Shown here piece after piece: positions 42,167 to 50,484 of a DNA stretch of 64,000 nucleotides. The stretch's first letter is position 1; the number at the start of each line of letters is the position of its first letter. The notes under the pieces are model-generated. The model did no database searches, was not told the origin of the DNA, and saw only the letters and a list, made by a program, of their open reading frames with translations. Made by a program: the position numbers and the translations under genes. The stretch is from assembly GCA_021307345.1 (NCBI GenBank), contig CP089930.1:124001-188000 (forward strand), given 5' to 3'. The DNA comes from Escherichia coli (GTDB taxonomy: Bacteria; Pseudomonadota; Gammaproteobacteria; Enterobacterales; Enterobacteriaceae).

Positions 42167-42209
42167 ATCTGAACTCGCTACGGCGGATTTTGTTTTATGG
42201 AGATGATAA

Positions 42210-42377
42210 ATGCACTTCCGAGTCACAGGTGAATGGAATGGAGAACCATTCAACAGAGTTATCGAAGCAGAGAACATCAATGACTGCTATGACCACTGGA
42301 TGATATGGGCGCAGATAGCACATGCAGACATAACCAATATTCGAATTGAAGAACTGAAAGAACATCAAGCCGCCTGA
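42210..42377 (+). CDS. 55-residue lambdoid phage protein
   Basis: This small acidic protein (MHFRVTGEWNGEPFNRVIEA at the start, IRIEELKEHQAA at the end) lies in the lambdoid xis-proximal region. It has a GGAGATGATAA ribosome region before the ATG. Function is unknown to me; homologues occur in several lambdoid phages. Confidence 0.72.
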   Translation: MHFRVTGEWNGEPFNRVIEAENINDCYDHWMIWAQIAHADITNIRIEELKEHQAA

Positions 42378-42389
42378 TGGCGGTTTTTT
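42370..42389 (+). terminator. Terminator upstream of xis
   Basis: A ccgcc/ggcgg stem with a TGAT loop that includes the preceding stop codon is followed by six T. Confidence 0.7.
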
Positions 42390-42416
42390 CTTGCGTGTAA
42401 TTGCGGAGACTTTGCG

Positions 42417-42635
42417 ATGTACTTGACACTTCAGGAGTGGAACGCTCGCCAGCGACGCCCAAGAAGCCTTGAAACAGTTCGTCGATGGGTGCGCGAATGC
42501 AGGATATTCCCTCCTCCGGTTAAGGATGGAAGAGAGTATCTGTTCCACGAGTCAGCGGTAAAGGTTGACTTAAATCGACCAGTAACAGGTAGCCTTTTGA
42601 AGAGGATCAGAAATGGGAAGAAGGCGAAGTCATGA
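42417..42635 (+). CDS. xis: Xis, excisionase
   Basis: This 72-residue winged-helix DNA-bending protein (MYLTLQEWNARQRRPRSLET at the start) matches lambda Xis almost exactly. It binds X sites in the P arm of attR and directs Int to excision. Its 3' end overlaps int by 23 bp, as in lambda. Its presence means the deleted prophage kept its excision function. Confidence 0.95.
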   Translation: MYLTLQEWNARQRRPRSLETVRRWVRECRIFPPPVKDGREYLFHESAVKVDLNRPVTGSLLKRIRNGKKAKS

Positions 42636-43686
42636 GCGCCGGGATTTACCCCCTAACCTTTATATAAGAAACAATGGATATTACTGCTACAGGGACCCAA
42701 GGACGGGTAAAGAGTTCGGATTAGGCAGAGACAGGAGGATAGCAATTACTGAAGCAATACAGGCCAATATTGAGTTACTCTCAGACAGCGGACGCAAATC
42801 ACTAATAGACAGAATTAAAGGCGGTGACGCAATCACTCTTCATGTGTGGCTTGACCGATATGAAACAATCCTCACCGAAAGGGGGATCAGGCCGAAAACT
42901 CTACTCGACTACGCCAGCAAAATCAGGGCAATCCGAAGAAAATTGCCGGACAAACCGCTCACTGACATATCAACGAAAGAAGTGGCAGCAATGCTAAACA
43001 CCTACGTAGCAGAAGGTAAAGCAGCTTCCGCAAAATTAATCAGGTCAACCCTTGTTGACGTTTTTCGTGAAGCAATAGCCGAGGGGCATGTGGCAACGAA
43101 TCCGGTAACAGCAACCCGTACAGCAAAGTCAGAAGTAAGGCGCTCAAGGCTGACAGCTAATGAGTATGTCGAGATTTACCATGCAGCCGAACCTCTCCCT
43201 ATCTGGCTAAGGCTGGCGATGGATTTGGCCGTCGTTACAGGGCAGAGAGTCGGCGATTTGTGCAGAATGAAATGGTCAGACATAAACGACAACCATCTTC
43301 ACATTGAACAGAGTAAAACAGGGGCTAAACTCGCCATTCCGCTAACGCTAACGATTGACGCGCTCAATATCTCATTGGCTGATACACTACAGAAATGCAG
43401 GGAGGCCAGCAGCAGTGAAACTATAATCGCATCAAAGCATCACGATCCGCTTTCCCCGAAAACAGTATCAAAGTATTTTACAAAGGCGAGAAATGCATCT
43501 GGACTCTCATTTGATGGAAACCCGCCAACATTCCATGAACTGCGTAGCCTGTCAGCGAGGCTATACCGGAACCAGATTGGCGATAAGTTTGCTCAACGTC
43601 TTCTCGGGCATAAATCAGACTCAATGGCGGCGCGGTATAGGGACAGCCGTGGACGGGAATGGGACAAAATTGAAATCGACAAATGA
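42613..43686 (+). CDS. int: Int, tyrosine recombinase of HK022 type
   Basis: This 357-residue integrase has an arm-binding domain (first 60 residues, identical in start to lambda Int), a core-binding domain, and a catalytic domain with the R...HELR...H...Y set: GQRVGDLC arginine, FHELRSLSAR, LLGHKSDSMAARYRD with the tyrosine near residue 342. The central and C-terminal sequence follows HK022 Int rather than lambda Int, in agreement with the torS-torT site. The frame is intact. Confidence 0.96.
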   Translation: MGRRRSHERRDLPPNLYIRNNGYYCYRDPRTGKEFGLGRDRRIAITEAIQANIELLSDSGRKSLIDRIKGGDAITLHVWLDRYETILTERGIRPKTLLDYASKIRAIRRKLPDKPLTDISTKEVAAMLNTYVAEGKAASAKLIRSTLVDVFREAIAEGHVATNPVTATRTAKSEVRRSRLTANEYVEIYHAAEPLPIWLRLAMDLAVVTGQRVGDLCRMKWSDINDNHLHIEQSKTGAKLAIPLTLTIDALNISLADTLQKCREASSSETIIASKHHDPLSPKTVSKYFTKARNASGLSFDGNPPTFHELRSLSARLYRNQIGDKFAQRLLGHKSDSMAARYRDSRGREWDKIEIDK

Positions 43687-43759
43687 TTTTATTTTGACTA
43701 ATAATGACCTACCTACATTAATTCATTGATAATAAAAGAGATTTTAAATATACAACTTA
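43687..43759. other. P' arm of attL
   Basis: This is noncoding DNA between int and the attL core. A P'-type Int arm site (AGTCAAAAT on the minus strand) lies at 43691-43699. This short segment is all that precedes the torS translation start apart from the core and 14 bp. Confidence 0.7.
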
Positions 43760-43766
43760 TTCACCT
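43760..43766. other. attL core of the HK022-type prophage
   Basis: TTCACCT, identical to the core at 38144-38150. It is followed by 14 bp of host DNA and then the torS GTG. Confidence 0.88.
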
Positions 43767-43780
43767 TAAGTACACCGACC

Positions 43781-46525
43781 GTGAATTTAACCCTGACCCG
43801 AAGACTCTGGATGGGCTTTGCCCTGATGGCGCTGTTAACCCTGACCAGTACCCTGGTGGGATGGTACAACCTGCGCTTTATCAGCCAGGTGGAAAAAGAC
43901 AACACTCAGGCATTGATTCCTACCATGAATATGGCGCGCCAGTTGAGCGAAGCCAGCGCCTGGGAACTTTTCGCCGCGCAGAACCTGACCAGTGCCGATA
44001 ACGAAAAGATGTGGCAGGCGCAGGGGCGAATGCTCACCGCACAAAGTCTGAAGATTAATGCGTTGCTGCAAGCGTTACGGGAACAAGGTTTTGATACCAC
44101 CGCTATTGAACAACAGGAGCAGGAGATTTCCCGTTCGTTACGTCAACAAGGGGAGCTGGTGGGGCAGCGTTTGCAACTGCGCCAGCAACAACAGCAACTC
44201 AGTCAGCAGATAGTCGCCGCCGCCGATGAAATCGCACGCCTGGCGCAAGGTCAGGCGAATAATGCGGCAACCTCCGCCGGAGCTACCCAGGCCGGGATTT
44301 ACGATTTGATCGAACAACATCAGCGTCAGGCTGCTGAAAGTGCACTCGACAGGCTGATTGATATCGATCTTGAGTATGTTAACCAGATGAATGAACTGCG
44401 CCTTAGTGCTCTGCGGGTGCAGCAAATGGTGATGAATCTGGGGCTGGAACAGATCCAGAAAAATGCGCCAACGCTGGAAAAGCAGCTCAATAATGCGGTG
44501 AAAATTCTGCAACGTCGGCAAATACGCATTGAAGATCCGGGTGTTCGTGCTCAGGTTGCGACAACGTTAACTACCGTTAGCCAATATAGCGATTTGCTGG
44601 CGCTGTATCAGCAGGACAGTGAAATCAGCAATCACCTGCAAACTCTCGCCCAAAATAACATCGCCCAGTTCGCGCAGTTTAGTAGTGAAGTCAGTCAGCT
44701 GGTCGACACCATTGAGCTGCGCAATCAGCACGGACTGGCGCATCTCGAAAAAGCCAGTGCACGCGGGCAATACAGCCTGTTATTGCTGGGGATGGTTTCA
44801 CTTTGCGCACTGATTCTGATCCTCTGGCGCGTGGTTTATCGCTCTGTCACACGTCCACTTGCTGAACAAACGCAGGCGCTGCAACGCTTGCTGGACGGTG
44901 ATATCGACTCCCCTTTCCCGGAAACCGCTGGCGTGCGGGAGCTGGATACCATCGGGCGGCTGATGGATGCGTTTCGCAGCAGCGTTCATGCGCTGAATCG
45001 CCAGCGCGAACAGCTGGCGGCACAAGTAAAAGCGCGCACGGCTGAATTACAGGAACTGGTGATAGAACACCGACAGGCTCGTGCGGAAGCTGAAAAAGCT
45101 AGCCAGGCAAAATCGGCATTTCTGGCGGCAATGAGCCATGAGATCCGCACACCGCTGTACGGTATTCTCGGCACCGCGCAACTGCTGGCAGATAACCCCG
45201 CACTTAACGCCCAGCGTGATGATTTGCGGGCAATTACCGACTCCGGCGAATCGCTGCTGACCATCCTTAACGATATCCTCGATTATTCGGCTATCGAAGC
45301 GGGGGGCAAAAATGTTTCGGTCAGCGATGAACCCTTTGAACCACGCCCGCTGCTGGAAAGTACCCTGCAATTAATGAGCGGGCGGGTGAAAGGTCGCCCG
45401 ATTCGCCTGGCAACGGCAATTGCCAACGATGTACCGAGCGCGTTAATGGGCGATCCGCGACGTATTCGCCAGGTTATTACCAACTTGTTGAGCAACGCCG
45501 TGCGTTTCACTGACGAGGGGCAGATCGTCCTGCGCAGTCGCACTGATGGCGAGCAATGGTTGGTCGAAGTGGAAGACAGCGGCTGCGGTATTGATCCCGC
45601 GAAACTGGCAGAAATATTCCAGCCATTTGTTCAGGTAAGCGGCAAACGCGGCGGCACCGGTCTGGGGCTGACTATCAGTAGCAGTCTGGCTCAGGCGATG
45701 GGCGGCGAACTGAGCGCCACCAGCACGCCGGGGGCTGGAAGCTGTTTTTGTTTACGCTTGCCGTTACGTGTTGCCACTGCCCCCGTGCCAAAAACAGTCA
45801 ATCAGGCGGTACGTCTGGACGGTTTACGTTTGCTGTTAATTGAAGATAACCCGCTAACCCAGCGAATTACCGTTGAGATGCTAAACACCAGTGGTGCGCA
45901 GGTCGTGGCTGTTGGCAATGCCGCGCAGGCGATAGAAACGCTGCAAAATAGTGAACCATTTGCTGCCGCACTGGTGGATTTTGATCTGCCGGATATCGAC
46001 GGCATTACCCTTGCCCGACAACTGGTACAGCAATATCCGTCGCTGGTTTTGATTGGCTTTAGCGCCCATGTCATCGACGAAACGCTGCGCCAGCGAACCA
46101 GTTCGCTCTTTCGCGGGATTATCCCTAAACCAGTGCCGCGTGAAGTGCTCGGTCAGTTACTGGCGCACTATCTCCAACTGCAAACCAATAAAGATCAATC
46201 GCTGGATGTATCGCAACTCCATGAAGATGCTCAGTTAATGGGGACGGAGAGTATTCGCGAATGGCTGACATTATTTAAACAACATGCCCTGCCACTTCTC
46301 GATGAAATAGACGCAGCCCGCGCCAGGCAGGACGGCGAAAAAATTAAACGTGCCGCGCACCAGCTAAAAAGCAGCTGCGCGAGTCTGGGAATGCGTAGCG
46401 CCAGCCAGCTATGCGCGCAACTGGAGCAGCAACCATTATCTGCCCCCCTCCCACACGAAGAAATTACACACAGTGTTGCCGCTCTGGAAGCATGGTTGAA
46501 TAAGAAAGACCTGAACGCGATTTGA
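43781..46525 (+). CDS. torS: TorS, tripartite TMAO sensor kinase
   Basis: This 914-residue hybrid kinase detects TMAO with TorT and phosphorylates TorR. Order: two membrane segments flanking a helical periplasmic sensor (to about 350), HAMP linker, kinase with the phosphorylated histidine in [13 protein letters not shown] (about 443), ATPase N and G boxes ([15 protein letters not shown]), receiver with aspartate in [11 protein letters not shown] (about 723), and Hpt with histidine in [10 protein letters not shown] (about 850). The GTG at 43781 is the known start. The coding sequence is intact, but upstream DNA is prophage attL. Confidence 0.96.
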   Translation: MNLTLTRRLWMGFALMALLTLTSTLVGWYNLRFISQVEKDNTQALIPTMNMARQLSEASAWELFAAQNLTSADNEKMWQAQGRMLTAQSLKINALLQALREQGFDTTAIEQQEQEISRSLRQQGELVGQRLQLRQQQQQLSQQIVAAADEIARLAQGQANNAATSAGATQAGIYDLIEQHQRQAAESALDRLIDIDLEYVNQMNELRLSALRVQQMVMNLGLEQIQKNAPTLEKQLNNAVKILQRRQIRIEDPGVRAQVATTLTTVSQYSDLLALYQQDSEISNHLQTLAQNNIAQFAQFSSEVSQLVDTIELRNQHGLAHLEKASARGQYSLLLLGMVSLCALILILWRVVYRSVTRPLAEQTQALQRLLDGDIDSPFPETAGVRELDTIGRLMDAFRSSVHALNRQREQLAAQVKARTAELQELVIEHRQARAEAEKASQAKSAFLAAMSHEIRTPLYGILGTAQLLADNPALNAQRDDLRAITDSGESLLTILNDILDYSAIEAGGKNVSVSDEPFEPRPLLESTLQLMSGRVKGRPIRLATAIANDVPSALMGDPRRIRQVITNLLSNAVRFTDEGQIVLRSRTDGEQWLVEVEDSGCGIDPAKLAEIFQPFVQVSGKRGGTGLGLTISSSLAQAMGGELSATSTPGAGSCFCLRLPLRVATAPVPKTVNQAVRLDGLRLLLIEDNPLTQRITVEMLNTSGAQVVAVGNAAQAIETLQNSEPFAAALVDFDLPDIDGITLARQLVQQYPSLVLIGFSAHVIDETLRQRTSSLFRGIIPKPVPREVLGQLLAHYLQLQTNKDQSLDVSQLHEDAQLMGTESIREWLTLFKQHALPLLDEIDAARARQDGEKIKRAAHQLKSSCASLGMRSASQLCAQLEQQPLSAPLPHEEITHSVAALEAWLNKKDLNAI

Positions 46526-46596
46526 ATCAATATCAGCCAGTTAAGAATATTTAGAATAGTGGTATTTAGCATGCAACTTAACGGGCTGGCAAAATC

Positions 46597-47670
46597 ATGA
46601 CAGAGAAAAAAAGAACCCGCTGGCAGCGGCGGCCAGGCACGACGGGCGGCAAATTACCGTGGAATGACTGGCATAATGCCGCGACCTGGCGTAAAGCGAC
46701 GCAATTATTACTGTTAGCAATCAATATTTATATTGCCGTCACCTTCTGGTACTGGGTGCGCTATTACGAAACGGCAGGTAGTACGACATTTGTCGCCAGA
46801 CCAGGAGGCATCGAAGGCTGGCTACCGATTGCCGGCCTGATGAATCTGAAATATAGCTTTGAAACAGGCCAGCTACCTTCCGTCCATGCCGCCGCGATGC
46901 TGTTGCTGGTCGCTTTTATCATCATCAGTCTGTTGCTGAAAAAGGCCTTTTGTTCATGGTTATGCCCGATTGGTACGCTTTCTGAATTAATCGGCGATCT
47001 CGGGAAAAAACTGTTTGGTCGGCAATTTGCCCTTCCCCGCTGGCTGGATATTCCTCTGCGCGCAGTGAAGTATTTGCTGTTGAGTTTTTTTCTCTATATC
47101 GCGTTATTGATGCCCGCTCAGGCAATTCACTATTTTATGCTATCGCCCTACAGCGTGGTGATGGACGTTAAAATGCTCGATTTCTTTCGTCATATGGGAA
47201 CCGCGACATTAATCAGCGTGACCGTTTTGCTGATTGCCAGCCTGTTTATTCGCCATGCCTGGTGTCGTTATCTTTGCCCATATGGCGCGCTGATGGGCGT
47301 GGTTTCGTTATTTTCGCCGTTTAAGATTCGTCGCAATGCCGAAAGTTGTATCGATTGTGGCAAATGCGCAAAAAATTGCCCATCACGGATCCCGGTCGAT
47401 AAATTAATTCAGGTACGAACAGTGGAATGTACCGGCTGTATGACTTGCGTAGAGTCATGTCCGGTCACTTCAACATTAACTTTTTCGCTGCAAAAACCTG
47501 CGGCAAATAAAAAGGCCTTTGCGTTGTCTGGCTGGTTAATGACGCTATTGGTTCTGGGGATTATGTTTGCGGTGATTGGATATGCGATGTATGCGGGTGT
47601 ATGGCAAAGCCCGGTGCCAGAAGAATTGTATCGACGCTTAATTCCACAAGCGCCAATGATTGGTCACTAA
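46597..47670 (+). CDS. yccM: YccM, NapH/FixG-like membrane ferredoxin
   Basis: This 357-residue protein has about five membrane segments, two CxxxCP motifs in cytoplasmic loops (CSWLCPIG and CRYLCPYG) and two [4Fe-4S] ferredoxin motifs (CIDCGKCAKNCP and CTGCMTCVESCP). It is probably a quinol-linked electron carrier; a role has not been proven. It lies after torS on the same strand with its own short leader. Confidence 0.93.
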   Translation: MTEKKRTRWQRRPGTTGGKLPWNDWHNAATWRKATQLLLLAINIYIAVTFWYWVRYYETAGSTTFVARPGGIEGWLPIAGLMNLKYSFETGQLPSVHAAAMLLLVAFIIISLLLKKAFCSWLCPIGTLSELIGDLGKKLFGRQFALPRWLDIPLRAVKYLLLSFFLYIALLMPAQAIHYFMLSPYSVVMDVKMLDFFRHMGTATLISVTVLLIASLFIRHAWCRYLCPYGALMGVVSLFSPFKIRRNAESCIDCGKCAKNCPSRIPVDKLIQVRTVECTGCMTCVESCPVTSTLTFSLQKPAANKKAFALSGWLMTLLVLGIMFAVIGYAMYAGVWQSPVPEELYRRLIPQAPMIGH

Positions 47671-47684
47671 ATTAGCAACAAGCG

Positions 47685-47712
47685 GAACATCACCTCGCAC
47701 GGGGTGATGTTC
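47685..47712. terminator. Hairpin between yccM and gnsA
   Basis: A 10-bp stem gaacatcacc/ggtgatgttc with an 8-nt loop lies between the convergent yccM and gnsA stop codons. No long T-run, so it is a likely but not certain terminator. Confidence 0.6.
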
Positions 47713-47718
47713 ACAAAA

Positions 47719-47892
47719 TCACATTATTTTGATTTTGACGTCATAACCTTCAAGCCCGGTCATTTTCTCCCGCGCAGTAAAGCGAATTTCAGAGACTTCT
47801 TTCCCTGTGTTCTTACTCAATTCGGCGATTTTTTGCGCAATAAAGTCGGAGATTTCCGTTTCGGCTTGTTTTTTTAGCTCTTCAATATTCAC
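47719..47892 (-). CDS. gnsA: GnsA, small regulator linked to membrane lipid composition
   Basis: This 57-residue protein starts with GTG at 47892 (VNIEELKKQAETEISDFI) and ends in DVKIKIM. Overexpression of GnsA is known to suppress secG and to raise unsaturated phospholipid content. It belongs to the cspG downstream region. The start overlaps the final codons of the ymcE locus by frame shift, as in K-12. Confidence 0.9.
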   Translation of the reverse strand: MNIEELKKQAETEISDFIAQKIAELSKNTGKEVSEIRFTAREKMTGLEGYDVKIKIM

Positions 47893-48109
47893 TGTTAACC
47901 TCTTCTGGTCTTAAAAGACAGCAACACGCCAGCAAGGTGTTGGTTCCGATCCCCTGGTCAGGTTAGAAATGTTATAAGCCATCTGCATGAAAGATTCAAT
48001 AATCAGTAGGTTATCGCTCAATATGCGTACAGGGATAAGTGCAAACAGAAGATATAAAAAAGGCTCCGCGAGGGAGCCTGATATTATTTTGTGAAATCCA
48101 GCGGCGCAT
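47882..48109 (-). pseudogene. ymcE: ymcE (sfa) remnant with frameshifts
   Basis: From ATG 48109 the start MRRWISQNNIRLPRGAFFIS matches K-12 YmcE as I recall it, but the frame hits a stop after about 33 codons. The later part (SDNLLIIES, then TNTLLACCCLLRPEEVNSEY) is recovered only by changing frame twice. The locus is 228 bp, 3 bp shorter than the 231 bp expected, consistent with two small deletions. It is probably non-functional; alternatively the K-12 ORF was never strongly constrained. Confidence 0.6.
48052..48079 (-). terminator. cspG-ymcF terminator
   Basis: A 7-bp stem aggctcc/ggagcct with a 5-nt loop is followed on the minus strand by six T. It lies just after the ymcF stop and overlaps the ymcE locus. 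Confidence 0.82.
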
Positions 48110-48272
48110 GGTCAGTGCGTATTTGCAAGGCAACGTTATCAAAGGTGATCATCGTCGATTTACAGAAAATACACTTAGCGCCCAAAGGGTTTCGCTCCGT
48201 CACATCGAATGCCGATGTGCGGTACTGTGAACCATGACAACATGGACAGCGGAAATGGAGATGTTGAGTAAT
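48084..48272 (-). CDS. ymcF: YmcF, cold-shock small protein with non-AUG start
   Basis: This 62-residue protein is encoded directly after cspG. There is no ATG near the expected start: ATT at 48272, 8 nt after an AGG that overlaps the cspG stop, gives exactly the reported 62-residue length (ITQHLHFRCPCC at the start, HAPLDFTK at the end). The frame continues open into cspG but has no reason to begin there. CPCC and CIFC pairs suggest a zinc ribbon. Homologous to YnfQ near the other csp genes. Confidence 0.82.
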   Translation of the reverse strand: MTQHLHFRCPCCHGSQYRTSAFDVTERNPLGAKCIFCKSTMITFDNVALQIRTDHAPLDFTK

Positions 48273-48282
48273 AACGGCAACC

Positions 48283-48495
48283 TTAGAGCGTAACAACGTT
48301 CGCTGCCGAGGGGCCACGTTGCCCCTGCTCAATAGAAAATTCGACTTTCTGATTTTCATTCAGCGTGCGGAATTCATTGCTCTGGATGGCGGTGAAATGA
48401 ACGAAAACGTCCTTGCTGCCATCATCAGGAGTGATAAAACCAAAACCTTTATCTGCGTTAAACCATTTTACTAAACCAGTCATTTTATTAGACAT
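48283..48495 (-). CDS. cspG: CspG, cold-shock RNA chaperone
   Basis: This 70-residue cold-shock domain protein has the RNP1 (KGFGFITP) and RNP2 (DVFVHF) motifs. It is strongly induced after temperature downshift. It heads a unit with ymcF and has a long 5' leader ending at 48496. Confidence 0.96.
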   Translation of the reverse strand: MSNKMTGLVKWFNADKGFGFITPDDGSKDVFVHFTAIQSNEFRTLNENQKVEFSIEQGQRGPSAANVVTL

Positions 48496-48652
48496 ATTTT
48501 ACTTCCTTCATTTTGAGCCTTTCGGCAAACAGGGCTTTATTACAGAAACTACTTAGTGTTCAGGAGAGAGACTCAAAAGAAGGGGATAATGCCTGATAAT
48601 GAGAACTGCTTTAGTAAACTACTTTGTATGCTGTCTGTCTTTCAAACCGACG
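48496..48652 (-). promoter_or_regulatory. cspG 5' leader with cold box
   Basis: Cold-shock csp mRNAs start with a conserved cold box. On the minus strand the CGGTTTGAAAGACAGAC segment (about 48634-48650) resembles the cspA and cspG cold box, placing the transcript start near 48650 and giving a leader of about 155 nt, the expected length. Confidence 0.65.
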
Positions 48653-48780
48653 CAGCTATTAACGCATGATAAATATGATTAAGCAAATTTTATTTTAGCC
48701 GTCCGGCGGTCTTAAATATCGCTGGCTTTATTTTATTAACACCGTATAGTGCGGCGCAGTATTTTTAGTAAGGAATTTGT

Positions 48781-48993
48781 TTGTCCCGTAAAATGACAGG
48801 AATTGTCAAAACCTTTGATCGCAAAAGCGGCAAAGGATTCATCACCCCCTCCGACGGTCGTAAAGAAGTCCAGGTTCATGTTTCCGCATTCAGTCCCCGC
48901 GACGCAGAAGTGCTCATCCCAGGATTACGCGTAGAATTTTGCCGCGTAAATGGCCTGCGAGGACCAACAGCGGCAAATGTTTATTTATCCTGA
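48781..48993 (+). CDS. cspH: CspH, cold-shock-like protein
   Basis: This 70-residue CspA-family protein starts with TTG at 48781 ([20 protein letters not shown]). The RNP1 motif is KGFITP and RNP2 is altered (VQVHVSAF), so nucleic-acid binding may differ from classic Csps. The 3' end overlaps the convergent appA stop by 13 bp. Confidence 0.93.
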   Translation: MSRKMTGIVKTFDRKSGKGFITPSDGRKEVQVHVSAFSPRDAEVLIPGLRVEFCRVNGLRGPTAANVYLS

Positions 48994-50291
48994 TGTAAAC
49001 TACATGCCGGAATACGCGCTTCATTCACTATTTGCGTAAAATCCGCCAGTGAACACATGCCCTGCGCGTTTCTCTCCTCACATTCTGCCAGTGTCAGTTT
49101 TACCTCTCCAGGCGGCGTTTTTAGCGATAGCGGCGTTTTATCACGCATCTGCTGCAAGGTCTGGAATACCAGCGAAACCTGAATCCATTGACTGTTATCA
49201 CTTAGCCGCCGCCAGCGTTCAAATACCAGTTCACCACCCGGCGGGGTGTTATCCGGTTGACCCGGCAGCGTCCAGTTAAGCTTCAGTGCCCCCCCCAGAT
49301 TCGCCAGGTTGGTATCATGCCCGGCAATAAACAACAGTGAAGTCGGCAGCGTAATTCCATAGTTCGATTTTTGCGGGTTGTTTGGCGTCAACGCCGTCAG
49401 AACTAAATCCAACAGCGGTGTGGCACGACGACGAGCCACATCCGGGGTACGTTGCAGCAAATAAAACTGCGCATTATGCAGGCTTAACAAGGTGTTCCAC
49501 TGATGTGAATCAGTAATTCGTCCCCAGCCAGGCTCCGGCATTCCCTGTGCTTGTTGCAGGAGAAATATCTCCGTCAGCATGGATGCGAGGCTTACCGCAC
49601 CCGTTAATGAGACGTTATCAGCACTCACCTTGAGTTCAGAGGGCAATGCCTGCGTGAACGAACAGCTTTCGTCTTGTTTCTCTCGTTTGAGGCACAGACT
49701 TGATTGCGGAAAATTGAGTACCCGCTCCAGTTCGTGAAATGCCGTTTGCCGATGATCGGTAAAATCAACGAGAGAGCCGCCTGCCCTGCTGAGAATCGCC
49801 TCAGTTACGTTCACTTTATCCAGTTGGCAAACACCGGTTTTCAGGGGATTAAATAACGGATCGGGACGGGAAGTGTCTGACTGAGTATGTACGGTTATTG
49901 CACAGTCGGGAGCCAGCCCGGCAGCAAAGGCTTCGCCTGTTTTACGAGTGCGCTCGTCAACATCGGCAATAATCGCGACCTGCCCAGCTTTCGGGCAACC
50001 ATTTTTTGCCAGCAAACCGTCAGCCACCAGGCGTTGGCGTTGGTAATGTCCGAGATAAGAGATCAGCTCACCGCCTCGTGGTGTCAGCCAACCCAGTTTC
50101 ACCGGCCAGCCAGGCCAGGTGTCTGGAGTAACGTCCTGCATGATTTGCGTAGATTTGGTGGGTGCTCGCACACCATGACGGCTGACAATCACCACACTTT
50201 CCAGCTTCAGTTCCGGCGCCCCCTGAGCAAATGCAGGTAGCGGAGTTAACGGAAGCAAAAGAGAAAAAAAGGGGATCAAAATCGCTTTCAT
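48981..50291 (-). CDS. appA: AppA, periplasmic phytase / acid phosphatase
   Basis: This 436-residue histidine acid phosphatase hydrolyses phytate. It has a signal peptide ending at PAFAQ, the active-site motif SRHGVRAPT near residue 40, and the GHDTN proton donor near 325. It is four residues longer at the C-terminus (HQDK after ACSL) than K-12 AppA as I recall it; this tail overlaps cspH. The ATG at 50291 is the family start. It is the last gene of the appCBX-appA cluster, induced by anaerobiosis and phosphate starvation. Confidence 0.96.
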   Translation of the reverse strand: MKAILIPFFSLLLPLTPLPAFAQGAPELKLESVVIVSRHGVRAPTKSTQIMQDVTPDTWPGWPVKLGWLTPRGGELISYLGHYQRQRLVADGLLAKNGCPKAGQVAIIADVDERTRKTGEAFAAGLAPDCAITVHTQSDTSRPDPLFNPLKTGVCQLDKVNVTEAILSRAGGSLVDFTDHRQTAFHELERVLNFPQSSLCLKREKQDESCSFTQALPSELKVSADNVSLTGAVSLASMLTEIFLLQQAQGMPEPGWGRITDSHQWNTLLSLHNAQFYLLQRTPDVARRRATPLLDLVLTALTPNNPQKSNYGITLPTSLLFIAGHDTNLANLGGALKLNWTLPGQPDNTPPGGELVFERWRRLSDNSQWIQVSLVFQTLQQMRDKTPLSLKTPPGEVKLTLAECEERNAQGMCSLADFTQIVNEARIPACSLHQDK

Positions 50292-50325
50292 CGCCAGGTT
50301 TCCGTTTTTCATGTTTCGCATTATT

Positions 50326-50362
50326 GCCTGATGCGACGTTGATGCGTCTCATCAGGCCTACG
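50326..50362. repeat. Single REP palindrome between appA and appX
   Basis: The sequence gcctgatgcgacgttgatgc followed by gtctcatcaggcctacg is a canonical REP unit, here inside the app operon between appX and appA. Confidence 0.85.
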
Positions 50363-50378
50363 TTTGTTGTGCGTCAAA

Positions 50379-50471
50379 TCAACCTTTCAGACGCGGTTCC
50401 AGCCATACCAACACCACGGTGGAGAGTGAACACATCAACAAAATTCCGACGAACCACAATAAATACCACAT
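50379..50471 (-). CDS. appX: AppX (CbdX), small subunit of cytochrome bd-II
   Basis: This 30-residue single-span membrane protein (MWYLLWFVGILLMCSLSTVV at the start, VWLEPRLKG at the end) belongs to the CydX family. It starts 13 bp after appB and has a good GGAGGGATG ribosome region. It stabilises the bd-II haem centre. Confidence 0.93.
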   Translation of the reverse strand: MWYLLWFVGILLMCSLSTVVLVWLEPRLKG

Positions 50472-50484
50472 TGATCATCCCTCC

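Larger units (their letters stand above)
38144..43766. mobile_element. Deleted HK022-type lambdoid prophage between torT and torS (5.6 kb)
   Basis: The element is bounded by two TTCACCT cores. It carries HK022-type Int and lambda-identical Xis at the right end, four small early-region genes, the end of a fifth, an IS1, a truncated tail-fibre gene, an acyltransferase gene, and the P arm with a tI-like terminator at the left end. Order and orientation are those of a lambdoid prophage (attL-int-xis-early ... tail-attR, drawn right to left) with replication, immunity, lysis, head and most tail genes gone. HK022 is known to use this torS-torT site. Confidence 0.93.
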
